From positions 6,014,001 to 6,078,000 of the forward strand of contig NC_017093.1 of the NCBI RefSeq assembly GCF_000284295.1: DNA of 64,000 nt. The letters are read 5' to 3'. The DNA comes from Actinoplanes missouriensis 431. Its GTDB lineage: Bacteria; Actinomycetota; Actinomycetes; Mycobacteriales; Micromonosporaceae. Positions 14,793 through 23,713 of this stretch are shown here, one piece after another (the first letter of the stretch is position 1; the number at the start of each line of letters is the position of its first letter). The position numbers and the translations under genes were made by a program. The notes beneath the pieces are model-generated. The model was not told the origin of the DNA and ran no database searches. It worked only from the letters and a program-made list of their open reading frames with translations.

Positions 14793-17294
14793 ATGCCTCG
14801 ATTCACCCCGACCCGGATAGCGGGCGCGGCCGCCGTCCTGGTCTCGATCCCGCTCGCTGTCTCACCGCCGGTGGCCGCCTCCGCCGTCGAGCCCGACTAC
14901 ACGATCACGGCCGGCCCGCAGCCGACCGGCGCCACGATTCCGAAGTCGATGTACGGCGTCTTCTTCGAGGACATCAACTACGCGGCCGACGGCGGCCTCT
15001 ACGCCGAGCTGGTCCGCAACCGCTCGTTCGAGTTCAACGGCACCGACGCCGCCGGCTGGAACGGGCTCACCGGCTGGACGGTCGCCGGCCCGGCCGCGGT
15101 GACCAACGACGACCAGCGGCTGAACGAGCGCAACCGCAACTACCTCACGGTCAGTGGCGCCGCCACGCTCACCAACGCCGGCTTCCCGAGCCCGAGCACC
15201 GGCAGCGCCATCGCCGTGAAGAAGGGCGACCGCTACGTCTTCTCGGTGTGGGCGCGTGCCCAGGCGACGCTGACCATCGAGATGCACACCGCGGACGGCG
15301 CCGCCCTCAGCGCGCCCCTGACGATCGCGACGAGGACCGACACCTGGTCGAAGTACACCGGCACGCTCACGGCGACGGCGACCAGCGACGCCGCCCGGCT
15401 GAGCGTGAAGACCAGCGGCGCGGTGAAGCTCGACGAGATCTCGCTGTTCCCGAGGGACACCTACAAGGGCCGCGCCAACGGCCTGCGCAAGGACCTGGCC
15501 CAGAAGGTCGCCGACCTCAAGCCGGGCTTCGTCCGGTTCCCCGGCGGCTGCCTGGTCAACACCGGGAGCATGTACGCCTACGACGCCGCGAACAATTACC
15601 CGCGGGCCCGGTCCTACCAGTGGAAGGACACGGTCGGCCCGGTCGAGACGCGCGCGACGAACAAGAACTTCTGGGGCTACAACCAGACCTACGGCCTCGG
15701 CTACTACGAGTACTTCCAGTTCTCCGAGGACATCGGCGCCATGCCGCTGCCGGTGCTGCCGGCCCTGGTCACCGGCTGCGGCCAGAACCGGGCCACGGTG
15801 GACGAGGCGCTGCTGCAGCGGCACATCCAGGACGCCCTCGACCTGATCGAGTACGCCAACGGCCCGGTCACCAGCACCTGGGGCAAGCTGCGCGCGCAGA
15901 GCGGGCACCCGAAGCCGTTCGGGATGACCACGATCGCGGTCGGCAACGAGGAGAATCTGCCGAACGAGTACTGGGCGAACTTCCTCAAGTTCGAGTCGGC
16001 GATCAAGGCGAAGTACCCGGACATCACCGTGGTCAGCAACTCCGGCCCGGACGACACCGGCGCCACGTTCGACAACCTGTGGGCGAAGAACCGTGAGCAC
16101 GGCTCGGACATGGTCGACGAGCACTACTACAACAGCCCGTCCTGGTTCCTGCAGAACAACGCGCGCTACGACTCCTACGACCGCAACGGTCCGAAGGTGT
16201 TCCTCGGCGAGTACGCGTCGCTCGACAACAAGCTGTTCAACTCGCTGGCCGAGGCCGCGTACATGACCGGTCTGGAGCGCAACGCCGACGTCGTGAAGAT
16301 GGCGTCCTACGCGCCGCTGCTGGCCCACGTGGACAACGTCCAGTGGAAGCCGGACATGATCTGGTTCGACAATGACGAGTCGTGGGGCTCCACCAGCTAC
16401 CAGGTGCAGAAGCTGTTCATGAACAACGTCGGTGACCGCGTGGTGCCGACCAGCGTGTCCGGCGCGGTGGTCCAGCCGAAGCCGATCACCGGCGCGATCG
16501 GGCTCTCCACCTGGCGGACCGCCGCGGTCTACGACGACGTCAAGGTCACCCGCCCGGACGGGACGGTGCTCTACAGCGACGACTTCACCGACGGCAACGC
16601 GGACGGCTGGACCGCGGTGCAGCCGCGCGGCACGTGGACGGTCACGAACGGCGGTTACGCGCAGACCACCACGGACACCGAGGACACCATGGTGAAGGCG
16701 GCCACGATCGGCGAGTCCGATTACGACTACACCTTGAAGGCCACCAAGACGGCCGGCGCCGAGGGCTTCCTGGTCGCGTTCGGCATCCAGGAGACCGGCC
16801 AGTTCTACTGGTGGAACCTGGGCGGCTGGAACAACACGCAGGGCGCCGTGGAGAAGGGCGTGACGAGCGCCAAGGAGCAGATCCTCACCAAGCCGAACAC
16901 GGTGACGACCGGAAAGACCTACGACCTCAAGATCCAGGTACGGGGTACAAAGGTCACCCTGTTCCTCGACGGCGTCGAGTGGGGCGGGTTCGACGACAAC
17001 CAGGTCACCGAGCCGTTCGCGCAGGTCGTCACGGAGGACACGAAGTCCGGCGAGCTGATCGTCAAGGTCGTCAACGCGCAGGACACCCCGGCCGTCACCA
17101 AGGTCGACCTGGGGAACCGCAAGGTCGCGCGGACCGGCCGGCTCACCGTGATCACCGGCGACCCGGGCGAGCAGAACACCCGCTCCGCCGAGCCGATCCT
17201 CCCGCGGACCTCCACGGTCAGCGGCCTCGGATCGTCGTTCACCCGGGAGTTCCCGGCGAACTCGGTCAGCTTCCTCCGCATCAAGACTCGATAA
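14793..17294 (+). CDS. Secreted GH51 alpha-L-arabinofuranosidase with inserted lectin-like domain
   Basis: An 833-residue exported enzyme that would release terminal arabinofuranose from arabinan or arabinoxylan. A signal peptide (about 1-31) is followed by an N-terminal region with a CBM4/9-like segment (about 75-215). The GH51 barrel carries acid/base Glu386 in VGNEE and nucleophile Glu473 in FLGEYAS. A LamG/DUF1080-like beta-sandwich (about 570-755, SDDFTDGNADGW) is inserted between the barrel and the C-terminal beta domain, which resumes at VTEDTKSGELIVKVVNA and ends NSVSFLRIKTR. ATG 14793 follows GGAGGG by 7 nt; the frame is open upstream but lacks a signal peptide there. It forms a two-gene operon with the GH43 gene 10 nt downstream. 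Confidence 0.92.
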   Translation: MPRFTPTRIAGAAAVLVSIPLAVSPPVAASAVEPDYTITAGPQPTGATIPKSMYGVFFEDINYAADGGLYAELVRNRSFEFNGTDAAGWNGLTGWTVAGPAAVTNDDQRLNERNRNYLTVSGAATLTNAGFPSPSTGSAIAVKKGDRYVFSVWARAQATLTIEMHTADGAALSAPLTIATRTDTWSKYTGTLTATATSDAARLSVKTSGAVKLDEISLFPRDTYKGRANGLRKDLAQKVADLKPGFVRFPGGCLVNTGSMYAYDAANNYPRARSYQWKDTVGPVETRATNKNFWGYNQTYGLGYYEYFQFSEDIGAMPLPVLPALVTGCGQNRATVDEALLQRHIQDALDLIEYANGPVTSTWGKLRAQSGHPKPFGMTTIAVGNEENLPNEYWANFLKFESAIKAKYPDITVVSNSGPDDTGATFDNLWAKNREHGSDMVDEHYYNSPSWFLQNNARYDSYDRNGPKVFLGEYASLDNKLFNSLAEAAYMTGLERNADVVKMASYAPLLAHVDNVQWKPDMIWFDNDESWGSTSYQVQKLFMNNVGDRVVPTSVSGAVVQPKPITGAIGLSTWRTAAVYDDVKVTRPDGTVLYSDDFTDGNADGWTAVQPRGTWTVTNGGYAQTTTDTEDTMVKAATIGESDYDYTLKATKTAGAEGFLVAFGIQETGQFYWWNLGGWNNTQGAVEKGVTSAKEQILTKPNTVTTGKTYDLKIQVRGTKVTLFLDGVEWGGFDDNQVTEPFAQVVTEDTKSGELIVKVVNAQDTPAVTKVDLGNRKVARTGRLTVITGDPGEQNTRSAEPILPRTSTVSGLGSSFTREFPANSVSFLRIKTR

Positions 17295-17304
17295 GGAGCC
17301 CACG

Positions 17305-18726
17305 ATGACGTACGCGATGAGTCGCCGTACCCTGCTGCGGGGTTCCCTCGGGGTGACCACCGCCGGAGCCCTCGCCGGGCTCGGCGCGGCGAGCGCCGAA
17401 GGCAACCCGCGGCCCGGAACCCCGCCCACCGATGCTGAGATCTACGGTGTGACCACCAAGGATCCGCTGATCAGCCAGCGCGCCGACCCCTGGATCACCC
17501 GTCCGGTGAACGGCACCTACTACTTCACCGGCTCGGTCCCGGAGTACGACCGCCTGGTGATCCGCGGCGCGAGCACCCTGGACGGCCTGTCCACCGCCGA
17601 GGAGTCGGTGATCTGGCGCCGGCCTGCCGGCGGCACGATGGGCGGGCACATCTGGGCGCCGGAGCTGCACCGGATCGGCGGCAAGTGGTACATCTACTTC
17701 GCCGCCGGTGACGCCGGCGACGTCTTCCGGATCCGGACCTACGTGATGGAGTCGGCCCTCGACGACCCGCGCGACCCGGCCGGCTGGACGCTCAAGGGCC
17801 AGCTGAGGACCGAGTGGGACGGCTTCACCCTGGACGCCACCAGCTTCAGCCACCGCGGCAAGCAGTACCTGGTGTGGGCGCAGAGCGAGCCGGAGATCGC
17901 GGTGAACTCCAGCCTCTACATCGCCCGGATGGCGAACCCGTGGACGTTCGCCACCAAGCCCACCCGGATCGCGACGCCCACGCTGAGCTGGGAGATCCTC
18001 GGGTACCGGGTGAACGAGGGCCCGGCCGTCCTGATCCGCAACGGCCGGGTGTTCCTCACCTTCTCGGCCAGCGCGACCGACGCCCGGTACGCCATGGGTC
18101 TGCTCACCGCGGACGCGGACGCCGACCTGCTCAAGCGGGAGAGCTGGGTGAAGACGCCGGATCCGATCTTCGTGACGAACGAGAAGACCAAGCGGTACGG
18201 CCCGGGCCACAACTCGTTCACGGTGGCCGAGGACGGGAAGACCGACGTGCTGGTCTACCACGCCCGCGACTACCGGGACATCACCGGCGACCCGCTCTAC
18301 GACCCGAACCGGCACACCCGCGTGCAGAAGCTCTACTGGCATGAGGACGGGACGCCGCTGTTCGGCATCCCGGTCGGCGACGGCGGCCCGATCGTCCGCC
18401 TCTCCCCCGCCGACGCGCCGCGCTGGTTCGTCCGGCACACCGGCGACGAGGTGAAGACCGAGAAGGCGCCGCGTGACCTGGAGAAGACCCAGTTCCGGTT
18501 CGTCGCGGCGGCCGACGGCACCGAGACGATCCAGTCGGTCGACGAGCCCGGCCGGTTCGTCACGGTCACCGGCACGACGGTGTCGCTCTCGGCGACCGGC
18601 ACGCCTGTCACCCGGGTCGCGTCCCGCCAGGGCGTGACGATCCGGGTCGCTCCGGGCCGGTACCTGCGGCACGTGAACGGCGCTCTCACGGTCTCCGACA
18701 AGGCGACCGCGTTCCGGCTCAGCTGA
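17305..18726 (+). CDS. Tat-exported GH43 family glycosidase with C-terminal CBM42 (AbfB-like) domain
   Basis: A 473-residue enzyme with a Tat signal (SRRTLLRGSLG, cleavage near residue 31). The five-bladed GH43 propeller has the expected acids: base Asp in RADPWITR, pKa-modulating Asp in FTLDATSF and acid Glu in RVNEGPAV. From about residue 362 the fold changes to a beta-trefoil AbfB/CBM42-like arabinofuranose-binding domain. The protein is likely an exo-arabinanase or alpha-L-arabinofuranosidase acting outside the cell together with the upstream GH51 enzyme. Start ATG 17305 follows TAAGGAG, where the GH51 stop codon supplies part of the ribosome site. A strong hairpin follows the stop. Confidence 0.9.
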   Translation: MTYAMSRRTLLRGSLGVTTAGALAGLGAASAEGNPRPGTPPTDAEIYGVTTKDPLISQRADPWITRPVNGTYYFTGSVPEYDRLVIRGASTLDGLSTAEESVIWRRPAGGTMGGHIWAPELHRIGGKWYIYFAAGDAGDVFRIRTYVMESALDDPRDPAGWTLKGQLRTEWDGFTLDATSFSHRGKQYLVWAQSEPEIAVNSSLYIARMANPWTFATKPTRIATPTLSWEILGYRVNEGPAVLIRNGRVFLTFSASATDARYAMGLLTADADADLLKRESWVKTPDPIFVTNEKTKRYGPGHNSFTVAEDGKTDVLVYHARDYRDITGDPLYDPNRHTRVQKLYWHEDGTPLFGIPVGDGGPIVRLSPADAPRWFVRHTGDEVKTEKAPRDLEKTQFRFVAAADGTETIQSVDEPGRFVTVTGTTVSLSATGTPVTRVASRQGVTIRVAPGRYLRHVNGALTVSDKATAFRLS

Positions 18727-18733
18727 TCATCGG

Positions 18734-18762
18734 GGGACGTCCGGCCCAGGGCCGGACGTCCC
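18734..18762 (+). terminator. Intrinsic terminator of the arabinan operon
   Basis: GGGACGTCCGGCCC (18734-18747) and GGGCCGGACGTCCC (18749-18762) are perfect inverted repeats separated by one base, followed by TACTTTCC. The stem begins 8 nt after the GH43 stop and isolates the operon from nsrR. Confidence 0.85.
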
Positions 18763-18800
18763 TACTTTCCGGTGATCCTTCTCGCGGCCCGGAAACAGGA

Positions 18801-18822
18801 CTTTCGTACTCCTCTTTTCGTA
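18801..18822. promoter_or_regulatory. Candidate nsrR promoter/operator with repeated TTTCGTA words
   Basis: CTTTCGTA (18801-18808) and CTTTTCGTA (18814-18822) are repeated 13-14 bp apart, ending 10 nt before the nsrR GTG start, in a short AT-rich island. Position and repetition suggest a regulatory site for autorepression by NsrR. The match to the published 11-1-11 NsrR inverted repeat is poor, so the assignment is tentative. Confidence 0.4.
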
Positions 18823-18832
18823 GGGTCGACGC

Positions 18833-19270
18833 GTGCGACTGAACCGCTCCACCGACATCGGTCTGCGGATCCTGATGCTGGCGGCCACCCGCGACGACCT
18901 GCTCACCATCGACGAGCTCGCCGACTCGCTGGCCGTTCCGCGCAGCCACCTCGCCAAGGTGGTCCAGCGCCTGCAGCACCGGGGCCTGCTCGACACCGTC
19001 CGGGGCCGGGGCGGTGGCGTCCGCCTCGCCGCCGCGGCCGCCGACGCGCCGGTGGGGCGCCTGGTCCGCGACCTCGAGGGCGAGACCGAGGTGGTGGACT
19101 GCCAGGGTGAGCCGGCCTGCCCGCTCAGCGGCGGCTGCCGGCTCCGGGGTGCGCTCCGCGTCGCGCAGGAGGCGTTCTACGCCTCCCTCGACCCCCTCAC
19201 GATCGGCGATCTGGCCGCCCCACCGGTCCGCCAGACGCTGCTGACCCTCGGCCGCTATCGCGGCGATTGA
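18833..19270 (+). CDS. nsrR: NsrR, Rrf2-family nitric-oxide-sensing [Fe-S] repressor
   Basis: A 145-residue Rrf2-family winged-helix repressor. The helix-turn-helix comes first (RSTDIGLRILMLAA, PRSHLAKVVQRLQHRGLLDTVRGRGGGVRLA). Cys90, Cys96 and Cys102 have the C-x5-C-x5-C spacing of the 4Fe-4S ligands of Streptomyces coelicolor NsrR, and Asp8, the fourth ligand given by the partner subunit there, is also present. It therefore very likely senses nitric oxide through cluster nitrosylation. It starts at GTG 18833 and is followed 13 nt later by hmp, its expected target. Confidence 0.95.
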   Translation: MRLNRSTDIGLRILMLAATRDDLLTIDELADSLAVPRSHLAKVVQRLQHRGLLDTVRGRGGGVRLAAAAADAPVGRLVRDLEGETEVVDCQGEPACPLSGGCRLRGALRVAQEAFYASLDPLTIGDLAAPPVRQTLLTLGRYRGD

Positions 19271-19283
19271 GAGGAACCACCCC

Positions 19284-20459
19284 ATGCTGTCCGCATCCAG
19301 CGCCCCGGTCATCGAGGCCACGCTTCCCGTCGTCGGCGAGCACCTCGAAGCGATCTCCGGCGTGTTCTACGAGACGATGATCGGGGAGAACCCCGAACTG
19401 CTGAACCTCTTCAGCCGCAGCGCCCAGGCCACCGGCGAGCAGCGCAGCGCTCTCTCCGGCGCGGTGGCCGCCTATGCCGCCCACCTGATCGGGCAGGGAC
19501 CGCGGGGCGCCGCCTTCGAGCACGTCGTGGACCGCATCGCGCACCGGCACTGCGCCCTCGGCATCCGCCCCGAGCAGTACACGATGGTCGGCAGGTACCT
19601 GCTGCGCGCGGTCGGCACGGTCCTCGGCGACGCGGTCACGCCGGAGGTCGGCGCTGCCTGGGACGAGGTCTACTGGCTGTTCGCGGCGCAGCTGATCGGC
19701 CGCGAGGCCCGGCTCTACGCCGAGGCCGGGGTGGACGGCGTGGACCCCTGGCGGGAGTACGTCGTCGCCAACACGATCGCCGAGGCGCACGACACCGTCT
19801 CGTTCGTCCTCACTCCCGCGGACGGCGGCCCGGCGCCCGACTTCATGCCGGGACAATATGTCACCGTAAATGCGGAACTGCCGGGGGACGGGCGGCAGCT
19901 GCGCCAGTACTCCCTCTCCCAGGCCGCCACCGGCGGCACCCTGCGGATCACCGTGCGCCGGGTCCCCGGCGGGGCCGTCTCCGGCCTCCTGCACGACCAC
20001 GTGAAGCCGGGTGACACGCTGCGGCTCAGCCAGCCGTACGGCGACCTCGTCCTGCGCCCCGGCGACGCGCCGTTGCTGCTGATCAGCGCCGGTGTCGGGA
20101 TCACCCCGATGGCCGCCATCCTGGAACACGTCGCGCGCACCCAGCCGACCCGCGAGGTCGTCGCCGCGCACGCCGACCGCAGCCGGGACCGGCACGCGCT
20201 GCGCGCCGACATGAGCGCGAGCGGCGCGCGGCTGCGGAACTTCACCAGCCTTCACTGGTACGAGGACACCGACGGCCGCATCGACGTCGACCAGCTGCCC
20301 GTGCACCCCGAGGCGGACGTCTACCTCTGCGGGCCGGTCCCGTTCATGCAGGCCGTCCGGGCCGGCCTGCACCTGCGCGGCGTCCCGGACGAGCGGATCC
20401 GCTACGAGGTGTTCGGTTCCGAGCAGTGGCGCCCGGCCCCCGTGCCCGCGGCGGCCTGA
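19284..20459 (+). CDS. hmp: Flavohemoprotein Hmp, nitric oxide dioxygenase
   Basis: A 391-residue flavohemoglobin that converts nitric oxide to nitrate using oxygen, NAD(P)H, FAD and haem. The globin domain (about 1-140) has B10 Tyr29 (GVFYETM) and proximal His89 in IAHRHCALGIRPEQY. The reductase domain has the FAD motif RQYSLSQA, NAD-binding LLISAGVGITPMAAIL and the C-terminal VYLCGPVPFM. Length is normal. ATG 19284 follows GAGAGGAACC. The nsrR-hmp arrangement means nitric oxide would derepress its own detoxification. Confidence 0.96.
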   Translation: MLSASSAPVIEATLPVVGEHLEAISGVFYETMIGENPELLNLFSRSAQATGEQRSALSGAVAAYAAHLIGQGPRGAAFEHVVDRIAHRHCALGIRPEQYTMVGRYLLRAVGTVLGDAVTPEVGAAWDEVYWLFAAQLIGREARLYAEAGVDGVDPWREYVVANTIAEAHDTVSFVLTPADGGPAPDFMPGQYVTVNAELPGDGRQLRQYSLSQAATGGTLRITVRRVPGGAVSGLLHDHVKPGDTLRLSQPYGDLVLRPGDAPLLLISAGVGITPMAAILEHVARTQPTREVVAAHADRSRDRHALRADMSASGARLRNFTSLHWYEDTDGRIDVDQLPVHPEADVYLCGPVPFMQAVRAGLHLRGVPDERIRYEVFGSEQWRPAPVPAAA

Positions 20460-20498
20460 GCCCTCGCGCCGGAGAACAACGGGATCCGGGGAAGCTGG

Positions 20499-21926
20499 TC
20501 ATCGGAAGTCGGAGCGGTCCACCCGGGCCGCCCGGCGCCGGTACTCCTGCGCCTTGCCGGGCCAGTTCGTGACCACCCGCCCGGAGGCGGTGCGGTACCA
20601 GCTCTGACAACCCGTCCAGACGCTTCCGGCGAGACGGGACTGGATCTCGGCGTCGTAGCCGGCGGCGCGCTCCGCCCGTACCTCCAATGGTTTGTCGCCG
20701 TGGGCGACCAGACGCACCGCCTGCGCGATGTATCGGGCCTGGACCTCGTGGAAGTAGATCACCGAGGTGTTGCCGGTGTTCGTGTTCGGGCCGTAGACCA
20801 GGAACATGTTCGGGAAGCCGGGCACCGTCATGCCGAGGTACGCGTGCGCGCCCGCCCGCCACGCCTCGGCCAGCTCGGCGCCGTCGCGGCCGGTGATCCG
20901 CATCGGCACCAGGAACTCGGTGGCCGCGAACCCGGTGCCGTAGACCAGCACGTCACACGGATGATCGACGCCGTCGGCGGTCCGGATCCCGTCCTCGGTC
21001 ACCGCGATGATCTTCTCGGTCACCAGGTCGACGTCCGGGCGGGCCAGCGCCGGGTACCACGCGTTGGTGAACAGGATCCGCTTGCAGCCCATCGGCTCGT
21101 CCGGAGTGACCTGGGCGCGCAGCCGCGGGTCACGCACCTGGATCCGGCGCTGGAGGTGCGAGGCGGCCCGCACCAGCGGCGCGGTGACCCGGTTGCCGGT
21201 CACCGCGGCGCCGGCCACCAGGGTGAGCAGCCAGGTACCGGCGCGCGAGGCCCGCATGAGCGGCGGCACCCGCCGGTACGCGCCGTGGCGCAGCCGGCCG
21301 TACCGGCGGTCCGGCTTCGGCAGCGTCCACGGCGGGGTCCGCTGGAAGACGGTGACGTGCGCGGCCCGCCCGGCGATCGCCGGCACCAGCTGGATGGCGC
21401 TGGCCCCGGTGCCGATCACCGCGATCCGCCGCCCGTCGACGGGCACGTCCGGGCGCCAGTGCGCGGTGTGCAGGGCGACGCCGCGGAAGTCCGCGGCGCC
21501 CGGCAGCGACGGGATCGACGGCCGGGACAGCTGGCCGACCGCCGGGATCAGCACGTCGGCCACGATCCGCTCGCCGCCGGCGAGAGTGACCGTCCAGCGG
21601 CGGCCGTCCCAGTCCGCGCCGGTGACCTCGGTGCCGAACCGGATCCGCCCCATGATCCCGTGCCGGGTGGCGCAGCGCTCCAGGTAGTCGAGGATCTCCC
21701 GGTGCGGCGGGTACCGGCGGCTCCAGGCGGGGTTCTGCGCGAACGAGTACGAGTAGAGCGGCGCCGGGATGTCGCAGGCACACCCCGGATAGGTGTTGTC
21801 CCGCCACACCCCGCCGATCCGGTCCGCCTTCTCCAGGATCGTCACGTCGTGGCGACTGTCCTTGATCAGCTCGATCGCGGCCGCGATGCCGCCGAATCCG
21901 GCGCCGATGATGACGATTCTGGTCAT
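20499..21926 (-). CDS. Baeyer-Villiger-type flavin monooxygenase
   Basis: A 475-residue FAD/NADPH monooxygenase. FAD-binding VIIGAGFGGIAAAIEL opens the protein, GGVWRDNTYPGCACDIPAP follows, and the Baeyer-Villiger fingerprint FRGVALHTAHW fits FxGxxxHxxxW. The NADPH-binding motif is VIGTGASAIQLVPAIA, and the C-terminal region has VYGTGFAATEFL and YGPNTNTG. Family members insert oxygen beside a ketone to give an ester or lactone. ATG 21926 overlaps the stop of the upstream GMC gene (ATGA), so the pair is translationally coupled; the longer open frame extending over the GMC gene is spurious. With the GMC oxidoreductase and divergent hydrolase it suggests a degradation route for a cyclic or steroid-like alcohol; the substrate is unknown. 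Confidence 0.88.
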   Translation of the reverse strand: MTRIVIIGAGFGGIAAAIELIKDSRHDVTILEKADRIGGVWRDNTYPGCACDIPAPLYSYSFAQNPAWSRRYPPHREILDYLERCATRHGIMGRIRFGTEVTGADWDGRRWTVTLAGGERIVADVLIPAVGQLSRPSIPSLPGAADFRGVALHTAHWRPDVPVDGRRIAVIGTGASAIQLVPAIAGRAAHVTVFQRTPPWTLPKPDRRYGRLRHGAYRRVPPLMRASRAGTWLLTLVAGAAVTGNRVTAPLVRAASHLQRRIQVRDPRLRAQVTPDEPMGCKRILFTNAWYPALARPDVDLVTEKIIAVTEDGIRTADGVDHPCDVLVYGTGFAATEFLVPMRITGRDGAELAEAWRAGAHAYLGMTVPGFPNMFLVYGPNTNTGNTSVIYFHEVQARYIAQAVRLVAHGDKPLEVRAERAAGYDAEIQSRLAGSVWTGCQSWYRTASGRVVTNWPGKAQEYRRRAARVDRSDFR

Positions 21927-23593
21927 GGCCGTGGTCCGATGGTCAGGGTGAGCGCGGCAGGGGCGTGCGCGGGGACGACGGGGTGACGCGGCTTCACCGG
22001 ATTCAGGGCGACATATCCGTTCCTGGGTCGTGGGTCCTCGTCGCCCTTGTTCGGCCACAGCGCGACCGCCCGCTCGGCCAGCGCCGTGATCGTCAGCGAC
22101 GGGTTCACCCCGAGATTGGCCGCCACCACCGAACCGTCGATCACATGCAGCCCCTCGTGGCCGAACAACCGCTGATAGGGATCCACCACCCCGGTCTCCG
22201 GGTCGGCGCCGATCGCGCAGCCGCCGATGAAGTGCCCGGTCACCGGCCGCCCGGCCAGCTCGGTCATCGCGCCGGTCGGCACACCGTCCACCTTCTCGGC
22301 GACCCGCCGGGCGACGTCGTGGGCGGCCGGCACCCAGACCGGGTTCGGCTCGCCGATCCCCGGCCGGCTGGTCAGCCGGCCGCGCTTGGTGAAAACGGTG
22401 ATCGAGTTGTCGAGTGGCTGCATCGCGAGCAGCACGATCGTCTCCCGGGACCAGTTCTTCGGCGAGACGTAGAGCCGGATGTCCCGCCCGGCTCGCGCGA
22501 GCTGCTTGGCGGCGGCCCACCAGCGCGGGGTGCGGCCGGTGTCGTCGACCAGGACCGTGGCCAGCAGCGCGAGGAGGTTGCTCCCCGGACCGTACCGGAC
22601 CGGTTCGACATGTGTCACCGGGTCGGGGTGGATCGACGAGGTGATCGCGACGCCGTGGCTGAAGTCGCGGTCCCTGCGGCGGGTGCGGGCGCCCAGGATG
22701 GACTCGGAGTTGGTGCGGCTCAGCTCGCCGAGCCGCGCCGAGACGAGGGGCAGCAGGCCCCGGTCGCGCATCCGGTGCAGCAGCCGCTGGGTGCCGAGCG
22801 CGCCACCGGCGAAGACCACCTGCCGCGCCGTGAACGTCCTCCTGCGACGCCCGCCGGTCCGCCGCGTCTGGACCGCGTAGCCCTGAGCGTGCGGCCGGAC
22901 CGCGCGCACGGTGGTGAGTTCGTGCACCACCGCGCCCGCCTTCTCGGCCAGGTAGAGATAGTTCTTGACCAGGGTGTTCTTCGCGTTGGACCGGCAGCCG
23001 GTCATGCACGACCCGCAGAGCGTGCAGCTCCTGCGCGCCGGGCCCACCCCGCCGAAGAAGGGGTCCGGGACTTCAGCGCCGGGCCGTTCGCCGCCTCCGG
23101 CGAAGAGCACACCCACCGGGGTACGGGTATAGGTGCCGCCCACACCGAGATCCTCGGCGACCTCCCGGAGCGCGTCGTCGGACGCCGTGGTGACCGGGTT
23201 GACGGTCACTCCGAGCATGCGTTTGGCCTGCTCGTAATAGGGGGCGAGCTCGGCCTTCCAGTCCGTGATCGCGGACCACTGCGGGTCGGCGTAGAACGCG
23301 TCGGGCGGCTCGTAGAGCGTGCACGCGTACCCCAGCGAGCCGCCGCCCACTCCCGCCCCCGACATGATCATCACGTCCTTGAGCAGGGTGAGGCGCAGGA
23401 TGCCGTAGCAGCCGAGCGCGGGCGCGTAGAGGTAGTCCCGCAGCCGCCAGGAGGTCTTGGCGAACTGCTCGTCGGCGAACCTGCGGCCCGCCTCCAGCAC
23501 GCCGACGCGATAGCCCTTCTCGGTCAGGCGCAGCGCTGTCACGCTGCCACCGAACCCGGAGCCGATCACGAGGACGTCGTAGTCGTCCGACAT
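21923..23593 (-). CDS. GMC oxidoreductase, cholesterol-oxidase-like, with four-Cys cluster
   Basis: A 556-residue FAD oxidoreductase. The N-terminal VLVIGSGFGGSVTALRLTEKG and LEAGRRF bind FAD, GAGVGGGSLGYACTLY is the GMC signature-like region, and the C-terminal FIGGCAIGADPETGVVDPY plus HVIDGSVVAANLGVNPSLTITALAER are typical of the cholesterol-oxidase branch. A C-x2-C-x2-C-x3-C motif (CTLCGSCMTGC, about 187-197) has ferredoxin-like spacing; such Cys motifs occur in this subgroup, but cluster binding is unproven. It likely oxidises a secondary alcohol to a ketone. It is the first gene of a coupled pair with the monooxygenase. A possible promoter with TTGACA lies 31-36 bp upstream. Confidence 0.88.
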   Translation of the reverse strand: MSDDYDVLVIGSGFGGSVTALRLTEKGYRVGVLEAGRRFADEQFAKTSWRLRDYLYAPALGCYGILRLTLLKDVMIMSGAGVGGGSLGYACTLYEPPDAFYADPQWSAITDWKAELAPYYEQAKRMLGVTVNPVTTASDDALREVAEDLGVGGTYTRTPVGVLFAGGGERPGAEVPDPFFGGVGPARRSCTLCGSCMTGCRSNAKNTLVKNYLYLAEKAGAVVHELTTVRAVRPHAQGYAVQTRRTGGRRRRTFTARQVVFAGGALGTQRLLHRMRDRGLLPLVSARLGELSRTNSESILGARTRRRDRDFSHGVAITSSIHPDPVTHVEPVRYGPGSNLLALLATVLVDDTGRTPRWWAAAKQLARAGRDIRLYVSPKNWSRETIVLLAMQPLDNSITVFTKRGRLTSRPGIGEPNPVWVPAAHDVARRVAEKVDGVPTGAMTELAGRPVTGHFIGGCAIGADPETGVVDPYQRLFGHEGLHVIDGSVVAANLGVNPSLTITALAERAVALWPNKGDEDPRPRNGYVALNPVKPRHPVVPAHAPAALTLTIGPRP

Positions 23594-23600
23594 CGCCGTA

Positions 23601-23629
23601 CCATCACACCGCTATTGGCAACATGTCAA
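23601..23629 (-). promoter_or_regulatory. Weak candidate promoter for the GMC-monooxygenase operon
   Basis: On the minus strand a consensus TTGACA (23629-23624) is followed after 17 nt by the poor -10 match TGATGG (23606-23601), a few bases before the GMC start codon. The lower-GC stretch 23605-23645 supports a promoter here, but the exact elements are uncertain. Confidence 0.3.
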
Positions 23630-23713
23630 CAAGCGGTCTCCGGTTGTGGCTCGCTCCGCCGATTCGGTACCGGCCGGCGCCTACGGTGATCGCCGATCGT
23701 GCAGGGTGGAGCG

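Noticed and set aside
14862-17429. 855-codon minus-strand frame
   Set aside because: Antisense to the GH51 gene, which has a signal peptide and both catalytic Glu residues; the shadow is Arg/Val/Gly-rich without motifs.
21927-23009. Upstream extension of the Baeyer-Villiger monooxygenase frame
   Set aside because: Lies inside the GMC oxidoreductase in another frame; the FAD motif begins at ATG 21926, which overlaps the GMC stop.
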